Source: Prauserella endophytica (lineage in GTDB: Bacteria; Actinomycetota; Actinomycetes; Mycobacteriales; Pseudonocardiaceae). Taken from it: a stretch of 64,000 bases of DNA. The translations under genes were made by a program, and so were the position numbers. Of the stretch, positions 8,070-15,953 are shown in pieces (position 1 is the stretch's first letter; each line of letters starts with the position of its first letter). The notes below the pieces were generated by a model that saw nothing but the letters and a program-made list of their open reading frames with translations, was not told the origin of the DNA and made no database searches. The stretch is from NCBI RefSeq assembly GCF_005146945.1, contig NZ_SWMS01000008.1, positions 239,906 to 303,905 of the forward strand, given 5' to 3'.

Positions 8070-9329
8070 TCAGCCGAAGTTCCATGCGGTGGGATGACGG
8101 ATGTCGAGTTCGCGCAGCCCTTTCGGGCCCGCGACGCCGGACTGGCCGAGCGCGGTGCGCAGCTCCTCGGTGAGCAGCGCGGCAACGTGGTCGGAGCCGG
8201 TCCTGCCCGCGGCAGCGAGCCCGAGCAGGAAGGCCCGCCCGCAGAACACCGCGTCGGCACCGAGCGCCAGCGCCTTCGCCGCGTCCAGTCCGGAGCGGAT
8301 CCCGCTGTCGAAGAGCACCGTCGCGGCAGAGCCGACCGCGCGGGTGATGGCGGGCAGCACGTCGATCGCCGCAGGCGCGGCGTCGGACTGCCTGCCGCCG
8401 TGGTTGGACACGAGCACGCCGTCTGCGCCCGCCTGCAGCGCGCGCTCGGCGTCCCCGGGATGCAGCAGGCCCTTGATCACCAGTGCCCGTGGCCACGCCT
8501 GGCGCAGCTCGGCGATCTCGGACCAGGTGAACCCGCCACGCAACCCGCCCTGTACGAAGCCGGCGACCTCGTCGAGCGTGGGCGAGGCGCCCACGTAGCG
8601 GCCCATGTTGGCGAACACGGGAACGCGGCTGCGCAGCGCGGCGAGCGACCAGCCGGGCGCGCTCGCCACCTGCAGCGCCGTCGAGAACGATGGGCGGAAG
8701 GGCACGACGAGGCCGTGCCGCAGGTCCCTTGGCCGCTTGGACCGCACGGGCGCGTCGACGGCGACGACGAGTGCCTCGGCTCCCGCGTCGGCGGCGCGGC
8801 GCACCAGGTCGAAGGTGACGCGGTGGTGCTCGGCGGGCAGGCCGTAGAGCTGGAACCAGGTGCGGCCGGGGGCGCGGGCGACGACCTCCTCGATGGACGC
8901 GGACGCCAGCGTGCCGGTGATGTAGGGGATGCTCGCGCGCGCGGCGGTGGCCGCGAGGTGCCGGGTCGCGTCCGGCCAGGCGAGCCCGTCGAGCCCGGCG
9001 GGGGCGATGCCGACCGGGCTCGCGTAGGTCTGGCCGAACAGGGTCGTCTCGGTGCCGACGGCTGGCAGCTCGCCGTAGCGAGGGACGATCTCGATCCCGT
9101 CGAGCGCGGCCCGGTTGCGCCGCACGCCGAGATCGTCGCCGGTGCCGCCGGCCACGAAGTCGTAGGCGAACCTGGGCAGCCGCCTGCGGGCGGCGCGTTC
9201 GACGTCGCTGAGCGAGGGCAGCCGCCGCTTCAGCGTGGCCTCCCTGCCGACGCCGCTGCCGGGCCCCCAGGCCGCGCCGCGCCGCCGCCGCAGCCGGACG
9301 GTCAGTGCTCGGGGAGTCTCGTCGCTCAT
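8070..9329 (-). CDS. FMN-dependent alpha-hydroxyacid dehydrogenase/oxidase (mandelate/lactate dehydrogenase family)
   Basis: The 419-residue protein is a TIM-barrel flavoenzyme that oxidises 2-hydroxy acids to 2-oxo acids. Visible motifs are RFAYDFVAGGTGDD (N-terminal Tyr), FQLYGLPA (active-site Tyr), VIKGLLH (Lys), and LVSNHGGRQ with the catalytic His and Arg, followed by the phosphate-binding FDSGIRSG. The start at 9329 overlaps the ThDP gene stop by ATGA. Its position next to a benzoylformate decarboxylase-like gene points to an (S)-mandelate dehydrogenase-like step (mdlB analogue) rather than L-lactate use. The N-terminus carries about 25 extra arginine-rich residues. Membrane or soluble location is not clear. 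Confidence 0.85.
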   Translation of the reverse strand: MSDETPRALTVRLRRRRGAAWGPGSGVGREATLKRRLPSLSDVERAARRRLPRFAYDFVAGGTGDDLGVRRNRAALDGIEIVPRYGELPAVGTETTLFGQTYASPVGIAPAGLDGLAWPDATRHLAATAARASIPYITGTLASASIEEVVARAPGRTWFQLYGLPAEHHRVTFDLVRRAADAGAEALVVAVDAPVRSKRPRDLRHGLVVPFRPSFSTALQVASAPGWSLAALRSRVPVFANMGRYVGASPTLDEVAGFVQGGLRGGFTWSEIAELRQAWPRALVIKGLLHPGDAERALQAGADGVLVSNHGGRQSDAAPAAIDVLPAITRAVGSAATVLFDSGIRSGLDAAKALALGADAVFCGRAFLLGLAAAGRTGSDHVAALLTEELRTALGQSGVAGPKGLRELDIRHPTAWNFG

Positions 9330-10981
9330 GCCATCCTCTCGCGTAGGTCTCCGATGGTGTTCCAGACCGAGATCTGCCCGGGGTCGGTCACGATCTCCAC
9401 GACGGCAGGGCGGCCCGCGCCCAGCGCGGCCTCCAGCGCGGCCTCCAGCGCGGCGGGGAAATCCGCGTCGGCGGCGACCCTGGCGCCGAAGGCGCCGAAC
9501 GCGCACGCCAGCTCCACGAGGTCCGGGTTGCCGAGTTCCGAGCCGATGACGCGGCCGGGATACCGGCGTTCCTGATGCATCCTGATCGAGCCGTACATGT
9601 TGTTGTTGAAGACGAGAGATACCAGCGGCAGGCGCAGCCGGACCGCGGTCTCCAGCTCCTGGACCGTCATGAGGAAGCCGCCGTCGCCGGACACCGACAC
9701 GACGGTGCGGTCCGGATCGGCGAGCTTCGCTCCGATCGCGGCGGGCAGCGCGTAGCCCATCGCCCCGGAGGCCGCCCCGACGTAGGTGCGGGCCAGCGGG
9801 AACCGGAAGAACGTGTGGAGCCAGCCCGCGAAGTTGCCGGCGTCGTTGGTCACCACGGCATCGGGCGGCAGTCCCGCGCGCAGCGCGCGGACGATCTGCC
9901 GGTTGTCGACGTGCCCGCCGTTCTCGGCGGGGTCCACTGTGGTCACCCGCCGGTACACCCGTTGACGTTCGTCCGCCCAGCCGGGATCGCGGCGTTCTCC
10001 CGGCTTGCCCAGCGCCCGCAATGTGGCGAGCGCGTCGGCGTGCACGGCGAGCTCGACCGGGTAGGCCTTGCCGAGCTGGCCCGGCTCGATGTCGACCTGC
10101 ACGATGCGCTGGCCCGCGGCAGGGGCGGTGTAGCCCTGCGTGGTGATCTCGCCGAGCCGCGTGCCGAGCGCGACGACGAGGTCGGCCTCGCGCACCGTCG
10201 CGACCAGTTCGGGATGGGTGCCCATCTGCAGGTGACCGGCGTAGCGCGGGTGTTCGTTGGGGAACACGTCGTGGCGCCGCCACGCCGCGACCACCGGAAC
10301 CTCCCATGCCTCGGCGAAGGCGACGAGGTCGTCCTCGGCCCCGCTGAGCTTCACCCCCGCCCCGGCGATCACCACGGGCCGCGCGGCGCCGAGCAGCAGC
10401 TTCCGCACCGCGGTGACATCCTCGGGCGAGGGTGCGGGGCGCGTGCCGGCTCGGGGGAGTGCGGGCGCGGCGGCGGTCTCGTGGTCGAGAACGTCCTCCG
10501 GCAGCGACAGCACCACGGGCCCAGGGCGGCCGGTGCGGGCGAGTGTCAGTGCGCGCGCCACCGCGGGCGGAACCCGGTGCGGATCGGACTCCTCGACGGC
10601 GTGTTTCGCGACCGGGCCGAGGAACGCGGGCAGATCGGTCTCCTGGAAACCTTCCCTGCCCCGGTGGCGCGAATGGAGCTGACCCACGAGCACCAGCATC
10701 GCGGTGGAGTTCTCGCGCGCGGTGTGCACACCGATCGACAGGTTTGCCGCGCCAACTGCCCTGCCGCCGAGCACCACGCCGATGCCGCCGCTCGCGGCGG
10801 CGTGCGCCTCGGCCATGAAAGCGGCGCCGCCCTCGTGCCGGGCGGGAACGAACGTGATCTCACCGTCGGCGTAGAGCGCGTCCAGCAGGGTCGTGAAGCT
10901 CTCTGACGGCACGCCGAACACGTGGCGCACGCCGTGCGCCTTGAGACTGGCGACGAGCTGCGTCGCGACGGTCGCGGTCAT
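9326..10981 (-). CDS. ThDP-dependent decarboxylase, benzoylformate decarboxylase/acetolactate synthase-like
   Basis: The 551-residue protein has the three-domain ThDP fold. The N-terminal PYR domain carries the catalytic glutamate (Glu50 in PARHEGGAAFMAE), the middle domain contains RPVVIAGAGVKLSG, and the C-terminal PP domain has the Mg-ThDP motif GDGGFLMTVQELETA ending in FNNNMYGS. I chose ATG 10981, which overlaps the symporter stop by ATGA; the frame continues upstream only as an antisense-like extension. Paired with an FMN hydroxyacid dehydrogenase, it most likely decarboxylates an arylglyoxylate to an aldehyde (mdlC analogue). A carboligase or lyase role is possible. Nothing in the operon looks like an acetolactate synthase small subunit. 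Confidence 0.85.
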   Translation of the reverse strand: MTATVATQLVASLKAHGVRHVFGVPSESFTTLLDALYADGEITFVPARHEGGAAFMAEAHAAASGGIGVVLGGRAVGAANLSIGVHTARENSTAMLVLVGQLHSRHRGREGFQETDLPAFLGPVAKHAVEESDPHRVPPAVARALTLARTGRPGPVVLSLPEDVLDHETAAAPALPRAGTRPAPSPEDVTAVRKLLLGAARPVVIAGAGVKLSGAEDDLVAFAEAWEVPVVAAWRRHDVFPNEHPRYAGHLQMGTHPELVATVREADLVVALGTRLGEITTQGYTAPAAGQRIVQVDIEPGQLGKAYPVELAVHADALATLRALGKPGERRDPGWADERQRVYRRVTTVDPAENGGHVDNRQIVRALRAGLPPDAVVTNDAGNFAGWLHTFFRFPLARTYVGAASGAMGYALPAAIGAKLADPDRTVVSVSGDGGFLMTVQELETAVRLRLPLVSLVFNNNMYGSIRMHQERRYPGRVIGSELGNPDLVELACAFGAFGARVAADADFPAALEAALEAALGAGRPAVVEIVTDPGQISVWNTIGDLRERMA

Positions 10982-12390
10982 CGGGCGACCGGTTCCGTCG
11001 ACGTGGCTTCGGCGGGTGCGTCGGCGCCACGGCGGCGGAACAGCTGGCTGAGCGTCATCACCACGATGGGTACCGTCACCGCCACGTAGGCCTCGTCGAT
11101 GCCGAACGGACTGCCGGCGAGGAACCAGCCGATGGTCGCCACGAGCGCGATCATGATCGTCCACAGTGCACCGTTACGGGTGCCGTAACGCGGCGCGTAG
11201 AACATGAGCAGCACCAGCACGGCGAGGGTGGCGCGCAGTGCCTTGGCGAGGAACGTCACCGCGAGCACGTCGGAGGCGTAGAGCGCGAGCACGATCGGCA
11301 GCAGCCCGGTCACGCCCGCCGCGACGCGGATGAACACCAGGTTCCTGCGCTCGTCCGCCTTCGGGTTGAAGTAGGGCTGGTAGAAGTCCTTGAACAGCAG
11401 GGTCGACGCGCCGATCGAGAGGGCCGCGATGGTGCCGAACATCGCACCGGCGAGCCCCGCCACGACGACACCGGCGAGCAGCGGGTCGAGGTCCACGATC
11501 AGCGAAGGCAGCGCCTGAATGCTGTCGATGTGCGGGAACAACACCGCCGTGCACACGCCGATGAACGCTGCCAGGAACCCGTAGCAGATGAGGAACAGCG
11601 ACGAGTAGAAGCCGGCGCGCTGGGCCTTGACGCTGTCGCCGACCGTGGTGATGGCCTGCACGATGTACTGGGTCGCGAAGGTCGCCCCGACACCGGCGAG
11701 CATCCAGGCGAAGATCTGGGAGAGGCCGACGCCGTCGAGGGAGAACATGCCGGGTGGCAGCTTGGCGGTGAGCTCGCCGAGGCCGCCGACGCGGGTCGTG
11801 GCGACCACCACGAGCACGACGATGCCGACCAGCATGACGATGGCGTGCAGCAGGTTCGTGTAGACGACCGAGCGCATGCCGCCCACGCTGACGTACGCGG
11901 TCGCGAGTACGCCCACGAGTGCGATGGCGAAGGACTTGTCGATGTCGAGCAGGCTGGCCAGGACGGCGCCGCCGCTGGCATAGACGGAGACGGAGACGAT
12001 GAGCAGGGCGCAGATCATCACGAGCGACGTCGCGACGCGGACGCGGTTTCCGAAGTGGCTGGCGAGTGCGCCGGAGATCGTGATCTCGCCCAGTTTCCGG
12101 TACTTGCGGGCGAGCAGGAGTGAGAACAGGATGAATCCGACGCCGAGGGAGACGACGTTCCAGGCCGCCGAGATCCCGGACTCGTATGCGGCCTGCGCCG
12201 TCCCCACGCTGGCGGTGGTCCCGATGAACTCCGATCCCATGAGGAAGCCGATCACCACCGCGGGGAACACCTTACCGCCGCTGGCGAACGAGCTGGACGT
12301 CCGTGCGGACCGGCCGGACAGGAAGCTGATGGCGGCCAGTATCGCGATGTAACCGCCGACGATGAGTAGTACTAGCCACGCTGACTGCAT
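10978..12390 (-). CDS. Sodium:solute symporter (SSS family)
   Basis: The 470-residue integral membrane protein has about 13 hydrophobic spans and typical SSS features: an N-terminal helix with GGYIAILAAISFLSGR, FLMGSEFIGTTASVGTAQAAYESG (the conserved unwound first core helix), YVSVGGMRSVVYTN and AMFGTIAALSIGASTLLFKDFYQPY. It should import a carboxylate with sodium ions. It lies between the mandelate racemase-like gene and the ThDP gene, and its stop overlaps the latter, so the substrate is most likely the hydroxy acid processed by the operon. A second acid transporter (MFS, 22434) serves the other arm. Confidence 0.87.
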   Translation of the reverse strand: MQSAWLVLLIVGGYIAILAAISFLSGRSARTSSSFASGGKVFPAVVIGFLMGSEFIGTTASVGTAQAAYESGISAAWNVVSLGVGFILFSLLLARKYRKLGEITISGALASHFGNRVRVATSLVMICALLIVSVSVYASGGAVLASLLDIDKSFAIALVGVLATAYVSVGGMRSVVYTNLLHAIVMLVGIVVLVVVATTRVGGLGELTAKLPPGMFSLDGVGLSQIFAWMLAGVGATFATQYIVQAITTVGDSVKAQRAGFYSSLFLICYGFLAAFIGVCTAVLFPHIDSIQALPSLIVDLDPLLAGVVVAGLAGAMFGTIAALSIGASTLLFKDFYQPYFNPKADERRNLVFIRVAAGVTGLLPIVLALYASDVLAVTFLAKALRATLAVLVLLMFYAPRYGTRNGALWTIMIALVATIGWFLAGSPFGIDEAYVAVTVPIVVMTLSQLFRRRGADAPAEATSTEPVAR

Positions 12391-12441
12391 GGATTCCTCC
12401 GGTGTCGCGTCGTTGCAACGAATGGGGACCGAGTGGGGGCC

Positions 12442-13599
12442 TCAGCGGAAGCCGGGCCCGTCGAGAAGGGGGTGCGCTGCCAGGAACTCCTCGTCGATGT
12501 CGACGCCGGTGCCCGGTGCGTCCAGCGGCCGTACGGTCCCGTCCTGGCCTGGGATGAACGGGGCAGAGGTGAGGTCGGTATGCAGCGCCGCGTTCGCCGA
12601 CACGTCGGCCTCGAAGTAGCCCGCGTTGTCGATCGCGGCGAGGAAATGCACGGTGGCGGCCATGTTCACCCCGGTGCTCGCCGTGTGCGGGTGCACCGGC
12701 AGGTGCCACGCCGAGGCCAGCGCCGCCACCCGCAGTGCCTCGGTCAGGCCGCCCACTTTGGACAGATCAGGCTGGAGCACGCGGATGCTGCCTGCGCGCA
12801 CGAGCTCGGCGAACTCGTAGCGGGTGAAATGGTTCTCGCCTGCGGCCAGCGCCACCGCGCCGCGACGAGCCAGCTCGGCGTAGCCCTCGGGGTCGTTACG
12901 GGGCAACGGTTCCTCCAGCCACCCGACATCGTGTTCGGCTAGCACGGGGAGCACCGCCAGCGCCTGTTCCCGTGTGTAGGCGGTGTTGGCGTCGGTGAGG
13001 ATGGTTGTGTCCGGGTGGGCCTCGCGGACGGCCGCGACGCGCTCGGCGTCGACACCGGGGCCGTCACCGACGCGCAGCTTCACGGCACGGAACCCGCGCT
13101 CGCGAAGGCGATGCACCTCGTCGGTGAGCGCCGCCGGCGGCTGGTAGCCGAGCGCGACCCCGCCCGCGTAGGCGGGGATCGCGCGCGGGGCTCCGCCGAG
13201 GAGCCGGTGCAGTGGCCAGCCCGCCGCCTTGGCGCGGATGTCCCACAGCGCGAGGTCGATGCCGCTCATCGCGATGGCCGCGGCGGTGCCGAGACCGAGC
13301 CCACGCAGCTGTGCGCTGGCGAGCGTGCCGCCCGCCCCGGTGACGTCGGCGGCGTCGGCGCCGGTGAGCAGCGGCGCGAGCGCGGTGTTGATCAGGTGCG
13401 CCACGGTGCCCGGCGCGCGGCCGTGGTGCGACTCGCCCCAGCCGGTGATCCCGGCCTCGGTCTGCACACGCACCAGCACCGCGTCGCGCTTGACCGAGCG
13501 GCCGAAGCCGAGGTCCACCTGGGCGTGCGGCGGGGTGGGCACGGAGACACCGAACGCGGTCACCTCCGTGATGCGCAGGTCGTCGCCGGGCAGCCCCAT
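12442..13599 (-). CDS. Mandelate racemase/muconate lactonizing enzyme family protein
   Basis: This 385-residue enolase-superfamily enzyme has an N-terminal capping domain (to about residue 130) and a beta-barrel. Metal ligands are Asp203 (ILTDAN), Glu230 (WLEEP) and Glu255 (AAGEN). His303 and His305 (PVHPH) and Glu330 correspond to the His-Glu side of mandelate racemase. The other base motif reads Lys174-Leu-Arg176 instead of Lys-x-Lys, so the S-specific lysine is replaced. It may be a one-base enzyme (dehydratase or epimerase) or a divergent racemase. I chose ATG 13599 over an upstream frame start; it precedes a symporter and is followed upstream by PadR in the same direction. Confidence 0.83.
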   Translation of the reverse strand: MGLPGDDLRITEVTAFGVSVPTPPHAQVDLGFGRSVKRDAVLVRVQTEAGITGWGESHHGRAPGTVAHLINTALAPLLTGADAADVTGAGGTLASAQLRGLGLGTAAAIAMSGIDLALWDIRAKAAGWPLHRLLGGAPRAIPAYAGGVALGYQPPAALTDEVHRLRERGFRAVKLRVGDGPGVDAERVAAVREAHPDTTILTDANTAYTREQALAVLPVLAEHDVGWLEEPLPRNDPEGYAELARRGAVALAAGENHFTRYEFAELVRAGSIRVLQPDLSKVGGLTEALRVAALASAWHLPVHPHTASTGVNMAATVHFLAAIDNAGYFEADVSANAALHTDLTSAPFIPGQDGTVRPLDAPGTGVDIDEEFLAAHPLLDGPGFR

Positions 13600-13695
13600 C
13601 GCTCGTCCTCTCTGGTGGTAGCGGTCGTAGATGACCCTGCGACCGGGGCTCGTTCGCGGCAATGCGCAAAGCGTGATGGCAACGATAGGGACCGG

Positions 13696-14292
13696 CTATG
13701 TCGCCTTGCGCGCCCTGCGCCGCGCCGCCTCCCGCGCCGGGGGCGCCGGGAACTCACCGCGTTCGACCCGGCCGGCCACATCGCGCCAGAAGTCCAGGGC
13801 GGCGCGTTCCATGCCGAGCCCGAGTTCGAGGGTCACCATGCGGCTGGCGACATCGTCGATGTCGCTGTAGCGCTTCTGCATGGACTCGTACTCGGCGATC
13901 CGGCGTTCGTGCTGCTCGATCTGCCCCGAGGCCAGGCGCGCGACATCGGCGGGGGTGGCCAGCTCGTTGAAGAACAACTTGATCTCGGCGACGTCGCGCA
14001 GCTCGAAATGCGCGTTCACCGGTTCGCTGAGCCAGTTCCGCAGGGCGGTCTCACCTTCGCCGGTGATCGTGTAGAGCTTGCGCCTGCGCCCGTGTTGCTC
14101 TTCCTCGAGCTCCAGCAGGCCGGCGTGCTCGAGCCGCTTCGGCTCCGAGTACAGCTGCGCGTGCGGGAAGCTCCAGAAGTATCCGACGGAGCGGCCGATT
14201 GCGCGTTTGAGGTCGTAGGGCGTCGACGGACCGCGCAGGGCGATCATGCCGAGGACCACGTAGGACGTCGTGGACAGCCGGACGCTTGACAT
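13696..14292 (-). CDS. PadR-family transcriptional regulator
   Basis: This 198-residue regulator has the PadR winged helix at residues 10-85 (YVVLGMIALRGPSTPYDLKRAIGRSVGYFWSFPHAQLYSEPKRLEHAGLLELEEE) and a C-terminal helical dimerisation domain (Vir-type) with FELRDVAEIKLFF. PadR proteins typically sense phenolic or related aromatic acids and repress adjacent genes. It sits at the head of the leftward arm, 97 bp from the racemase-like gene, and faces the CoA ligase gene across a 110-bp gap containing repeats, so it is the likely regulator of both arms. Confidence 0.88.
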   Translation of the reverse strand: MSSVRLSTTSYVVLGMIALRGPSTPYDLKRAIGRSVGYFWSFPHAQLYSEPKRLEHAGLLELEEEQHGRRRKLYTITGEGETALRNWLSEPVNAHFELRDVAEIKLFFNELATPADVARLASGQIEQHERRIAEYESMQKRYSDIDDVASRMVTLELGLGMERAALDFWRDVAGRVERGEFPAPPAREAARRRARKAT

Positions 14293-14318
14293 GCCCCGAA
14301 GGCTATCGTACGTTCTGG

Positions 14319-14347
14319 ACAGTCTGAAACGGACGATTTCAATCAGA
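14319..14347. promoter_or_regulatory. Operator candidate between PadR and CoA ligase genes
   Basis: The divergent promoter gap holds ACAGTCTGAAAC (14319-14330) followed by a second half-site, giving the inverted repeat TGAAA-N7-TTTCA (14325-14341). The element ACAGTC(C/T)GAAAC occurs again at 21278-21289 upstream of the LysR gene. Its position between divergent genes fits a regulator binding site that controls both arms. PadR or the cluster LysR is the candidate ligand. Confidence 0.5.
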
Positions 14348-14402
14348 TGATCGTCGACTGGTTCCCCTTCCCGTCCCCGAACTGTTGCAACGGAGAGCAG
14401 TC

Positions 14403-15953
14403 ATGGATCTGGGCACAGCGCTGCGCTGGACCGCCGAGCGATATCCGGATCGCCGCGCCGTCGGTGGCCCCGAGCCCCTCAGCTACGCGGAATGGGACGA
14501 CCGCACTGACCGGCTCGCCCGCGCGCTGGCCGAGCAGGGTGTGAGTCCCGGCGACCGGGTGGTGCTCGTGCTGTCCGGCGGGCTTGCGCTGGCCAGCCTG
14601 CACCTGGCCGCGCAGAAGCTCGGCGCCGTGTCGGTGCCGCTGTCGTTCCGGTTCGGCCCCGAGGAACTCGCCTACTGCGTCGCCGACGCCGCTCCTGTGC
14701 TGGTGATCCACGACGAGGCCAACGAGCGGCTGGTGACGGCCGCGCTGGACGCCGTGCCCGGGGTGCCGCGCCTCCGCTCGGGTCCGGGTGCGGGAACGAT
14801 CGAGCAGCTCGCCGAACGCGGCGGCGCGGGCACGCCGCGGATCGCGGCCGATCCGGCCGCGACCAGCGTCATGCTCTACACCTCGGGAACCACCGGCAGG
14901 CCCAAGGGCGTCCCCCGCAGCCACTCCGCCGAGCACTACGCCGCGCTGGCTCACCTCATCCAGAGTGGACAGTCCTACTTCGACACCACACTCGGTGTCA
15001 TGCCGCTGTTCCACACCATGGGCATGCGCACGCTGCTCGCGACGGTGCTCTCGGCGGGCACGTGGGTGCCACAGGCGCGGTTCGACGCGGACGAGGCGCT
15101 GGAGCTGATCACCCGCGAGCGCGTGAGCTGCCTCTACCTGGTGCCCACGATCTACTGGTCGCTGCTGCACACCGGCAGGCTCGGCGAGGCCACGTCGGTG
15201 GACAAGCTCGCCTACGCCGGCGCCGCCATGACCACAGCGCTGGCCGAGCGGCTGACGGAGACCCTGCGGCCGTCGCGGTTCGTCAACCACTTCGGCAGCA
15301 CCGAGATCTACACATTCACGATCGGTCCCGACGTCCGCGCCAAGCCCGGTAGCGCGGGCAGGGCCGGGGTGTTCTCCCGCGTCCGGCTCGTCGCACCCGA
15401 GCCCGGTGCGAGCCCCGGGGACCTGGTCGCGCCGGGAGAGCAAGGGCAGCTCGCCGTGTCGATGTCGGGTCCCGAGGCGTTCGCCGGGTACTGGTACCGC
15501 CCCGACGCCGACGCCAGGTCGATCCGGGACGGCTGGTACTTCCCCGGCGACCTCGCCGTGGCCGACGAGGACGGCGACCTGTGGGTCGCCGGCCGCGTCG
15601 ACGACATGATCAACTCCGGCGGCGAGAACATCTACCCCGACGAGATCGAGGACGCGCTCGTGCGCTGCCCCGTCGTGCGCGAGGTGGTCGTCGCGGGCAC
15701 GGCCGACGACCGCTGGGGCCAGGCCGTCACCGCGTTCTTCGTGCCCGAGCCGGGAACCGAGCCCTCGAGAGCTGTCGAGGCGCTGTCGGAGTTCGCGCGG
15801 GACGGCGCGGGCCTTCCCTCCCTGAAACGGCCCAAACGCGTCGTCGCCGTCACCGAGATCCCGAAGTCGGCAGTGGGCAAGATCCTGCGCCGCGAGCTTG
15901 GAGCGGGGCACTACGAGGTGCTCGCCGAACACGACCTGCAGGAGCGGACATGA
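14403..15953 (+). CDS. hmfD: AMP-dependent CoA ligase, probable 2-furoyl-CoA synthetase
   Basis: This 516-residue ANL-superfamily ligase carries the ATP loop YTSGTTGRPKGVPRSH at about 160, the GSTEIYTFT core, the hinge GWYFPGDLAVADEDGDLWVAGRVDDMINSGGENIYPDEIE and the C-terminal catalytic lysine in PKSAVGKILRRELG. It activates a carboxylic acid to its CoA thioester. I chose ATG 14403 because GGAGAG precedes it; an upstream TTG at 14385 is weaker. It is the first gene of the rightward operon and overlaps the molybdenum hydroxylase gene by ATGA. With that enzyme and the crotonase, the expected acid is 2-furoate; benzoate-like acids are the alternative. Confidence 0.82.
   Translation: MDLGTALRWTAERYPDRRAVGGPEPLSYAEWDDRTDRLARALAEQGVSPGDRVVLVLSGGLALASLHLAAQKLGAVSVPLSFRFGPEELAYCVADAAPVLVIHDEANERLVTAALDAVPGVPRLRSGPGAGTIEQLAERGGAGTPRIAADPAATSVMLYTSGTTGRPKGVPRSHSAEHYAALAHLIQSGQSYFDTTLGVMPLFHTMGMRTLLATVLSAGTWVPQARFDADEALELITRERVSCLYLVPTIYWSLLHTGRLGEATSVDKLAYAGAAMTTALAERLTETLRPSRFVNHFGSTEIYTFTIGPDVRAKPGSAGRAGVFSRVRLVAPEPGASPGDLVAPGEQGQLAVSMSGPEAFAGYWYRPDADARSIRDGWYFPGDLAVADEDGDLWVAGRVDDMINSGGENIYPDEIEDALVRCPVVREVVVAGTADDRWGQAVTAFFVPEPGTEPSRAVEALSEFARDGAGLPSLKRPKRVVAVTEIPKSAVGKILRRELGAGHYEVLAEHDLQERT

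Noticed and set aside
6528..9575. Very long rightward open frame (1015 codons)
   Set aside because: It is the antisense of the UbiD and FMN dehydrogenase genes; high GC keeps the opposite frame open. It shows no family motif, while the leftward proteins are full-length enzymes with active-site residues.
9326..10981. Acetolactate synthase for branched-chain amino acids
   Set aside because: No regulatory small subunit or ilv gene is near; the operon partners are mandelate-pathway types.
14343..15932. Leftward 529-codon frame opposite the CoA ligase
   Set aside because: It is a shadow of hmfD; the rightward frame has complete ANL ligase motifs.
15908..15953. Start of the hydroxylase large subunit upstream of 15950
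   Set aside because: The frame is open further upstream, but that part is out of frame with the ligase and basic in composition; the ATGA junction and MTRTTARIEDPALL start are convincing.
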